Made by a program: the position numbers and the translations under genes. Positions 63,296 to 64,000 of a stretch of DNA of 64,000 nt are shown here, piece after piece (position 1 is the first letter of the stretch; the number at the start of each line of letters is the position of its first letter). The stretch is taken from positions 1,164,001-1,228,000 of the forward strand of contig NC_015380.1 of the NCBI RefSeq assembly GCF_000195085.1. Reading direction: 5' to 3'. The DNA comes from Candidatus Pelagibacter sp. IMCC9063 (lineage in GTDB: Bacteria; Pseudomonadota; Alphaproteobacteria; Pelagibacterales; Pelagibacteraceae). The notes beneath the pieces were generated by a model that had not been told where the DNA came from, did not search any database, and was given only the letters and a program-made list of their open reading frames with translations.

Positions 63296-63841
63296 ATGAG
63301 AATCTTGGATAAAAAATCTGTATCTAGACGTTCTTTTTTAAAAGGAGGAGCAGCCACAGCACTTGGGCTTAGCATTGTTGGAAATTTAGTGTTAGGAAAA
63401 AGTTCTGCATGGGCGGCAACATTTAACAACATAGGCGGAGATAATGGAGCAACTCTTGTTCAAATGGCAAGGGATATATTTCCACATGATCACCTGGCAG
63501 ATAAATATTATGCAAAGGTCATTGAAGGCTACAATACTGCAGCCAAAAAAGATGCAGGATTAAAAAAAATGATTCAATCTGAATTGAAAAAAATTAATGC
63601 TGCTTCTAAATCAAAATATGGAAGAGATTATAAAAATATTAACCGAGAACTTGAGCGAGTAAATATTTTAAAAGCTAATACTTCTTCACCTTTGTTTTCA
63701 AAATTGCGAGGTGACCTAGTAACGGGTTTGTATAATAATCAAGAAGTCTGGCCTAAGTTTGGTTATGAAGGAGCTTCTGCTGATAAGGGTGGTTACCTCA
63801 ATAGAGGTTACAATGATATCAACTGGTTAGAGAAAGCATAG
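63296..63841 (+). CDS. Tat-exported small subunit, gluconate 2-dehydrogenase subunit 3 family
   Basis: 181 residues. The twin-arginine signal is SRRSFLK (10-16), with a hydrophobic stretch and an AWA cut site after residue 40. The mature domain starts NIGGDNGATLVQMARDIFPHDHLADKYYAKVIEGY, quoted here as MARDIFPHDHLADKYY, the landmark of this family of GMC-dehydrogenase partners. Such subunits help fold and export the FAD-containing catalytic subunit across the inner membrane. It is followed after 9 bp by the GMC gene. Confidence 0.88.
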   Translation: MRILDKKSVSRRSFLKGGAATALGLSIVGNLVLGKSSAWAATFNNIGGDNGATLVQMARDIFPHDHLADKYYAKVIEGYNTAAKKDAGLKKMIQSELKKINAASKSKYGRDYKNINRELERVNILKANTSSPLFSKLRGDLVTGLYNNQEVWPKFGYEGASADKGGYLNRGYNDINWLEKA

Positions 63842-63850
63842 GAGAAATCA

Positions 63851-64000
63851 ATGGCAAAATTTAATAAAAATGACGATAGTTTAGTAGTAATCATTGGATC
63901 GGGTGCTGGTGGTGGAACACTAGGATACGAACTAGCAAAAAAAGGAGTTAAGTCTGTAATCTTAGAAGCTGGTGCAAGACACGAGATTAAAGACTTTAGT
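63851..64000 (+). CDS. GMC oxidoreductase, N-terminal fragment at window end
   Basis: The gene begins at ATG 63851 behind a GGAG site and runs off the window after 50 codons. The FAD-binding fingerprint VVIIGSGAGGGTLGYELAKKG and the ILEAG motif at the end of the second strand match GMC-family dehydrogenases (sorbitol, gluconate, glucose or choline type). With the preceding Tat-exported subunit and the cytochrome c upstream it fits a three-component, membrane-associated periplasmic dehydrogenase. The substrate cannot be predicted from this part. Confidence 0.88.
   Translation, partial: MAKFNKNDDSLVVIIGSGAGGGTLGYELAKKGVKSVILEAGARHEIKDFS

Overview
The window is a 64 kb chromosomal piece of an AT-rich, gene-dense bacterium. 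G+C looks like about one third by eye (not counted). The gene content points to a free-living, streamlined marine alphaproteobacterium of the SAR11/HIMB59 type. Reasons are a SUF-only iron-sulfur operon carrying sufT, rne next to mrcA-prfB, anmK next to tyrS, ProX/ProW osmolyte uptake, DUF6165 beside heptosyltransferase genes, very short intergenic gaps and many overlapping convergent gene ends. The lineage is an inference. I see no rRNA, tRNA, CRISPR array, IS element or prophage. Only one stretch longer than 300 bases (46512-47072) lacks an obvious gene, and it holds a small DUF2798-like frame without a normal start codon.

Layout. 1-6460: end of ygfZ, a carboxymuconolactone-decarboxylase-like protein with an aldehyde dehydrogenase, a DUF2721 membrane protein, an Atm1-type ABC exporter, a frameshifted zapE and nadK. 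6450-12224: complete minus-strand sufBCDSUTA operon. 12343-23205: hydrolase, anmK, tyrS, an AsmA-like protein, prfB with its classical programmed +1 frameshift, mrcA and rne. 23210-33456: HI0933-type flavoprotein, methyltransferase, ADP-ribosylglycohydrolase-like protein, YeiH, a Ca/Na antiporter, a secreted hydrolase, and the tesA/ybbA/ybbP locus. 33465-39338: lipoprotein, tricarballylate-dehydrogenase-like flavoprotein, gamma-carbonic anhydrase, thioredoxin-like protein and envelope glycosyltransferases.

39335-44724: a nitrilase, then a polyamine/adenine-salvage group (SpeD-SpeE fusion, methylthioadenosine nucleosidase, apt), then an exporter, cytochrome c, DUF4396 protein and a secreted nuclease. 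44717-46511: proX-proW without proV. 47073-50235: zur-znuA-znuC-znuB with a perfect palindromic operator at the zur start. ZnuA carries ten identical copies of a 27-bp His/Asp-rich repeat. 50289-57967: secreted PQQ-type sugar dehydrogenase, katG and an fbpABC iron(III) importer with Fur-like boxes. 58003-61596: photolyase-related protein, PsiE, DMT exporter and a frameshifted proC-like gene. 61589-64000: two glyoxalase-I paralogues around a cytochrome c, followed by a Tat-exported small subunit and the start of a GMC flavoprotein. This last group looks like a periplasmic dehydrogenase system.

Most genes are housekeeping. The parts most worth a second look are the 3' dehydrogenase/glyoxalase cluster, the SpeDE-nucleosidase-apt module, the ZnuA repeat, RNase E without its Zn-link cysteines, the FeS-poor photolyase, and the one-base frameshifts in zapE and proC.
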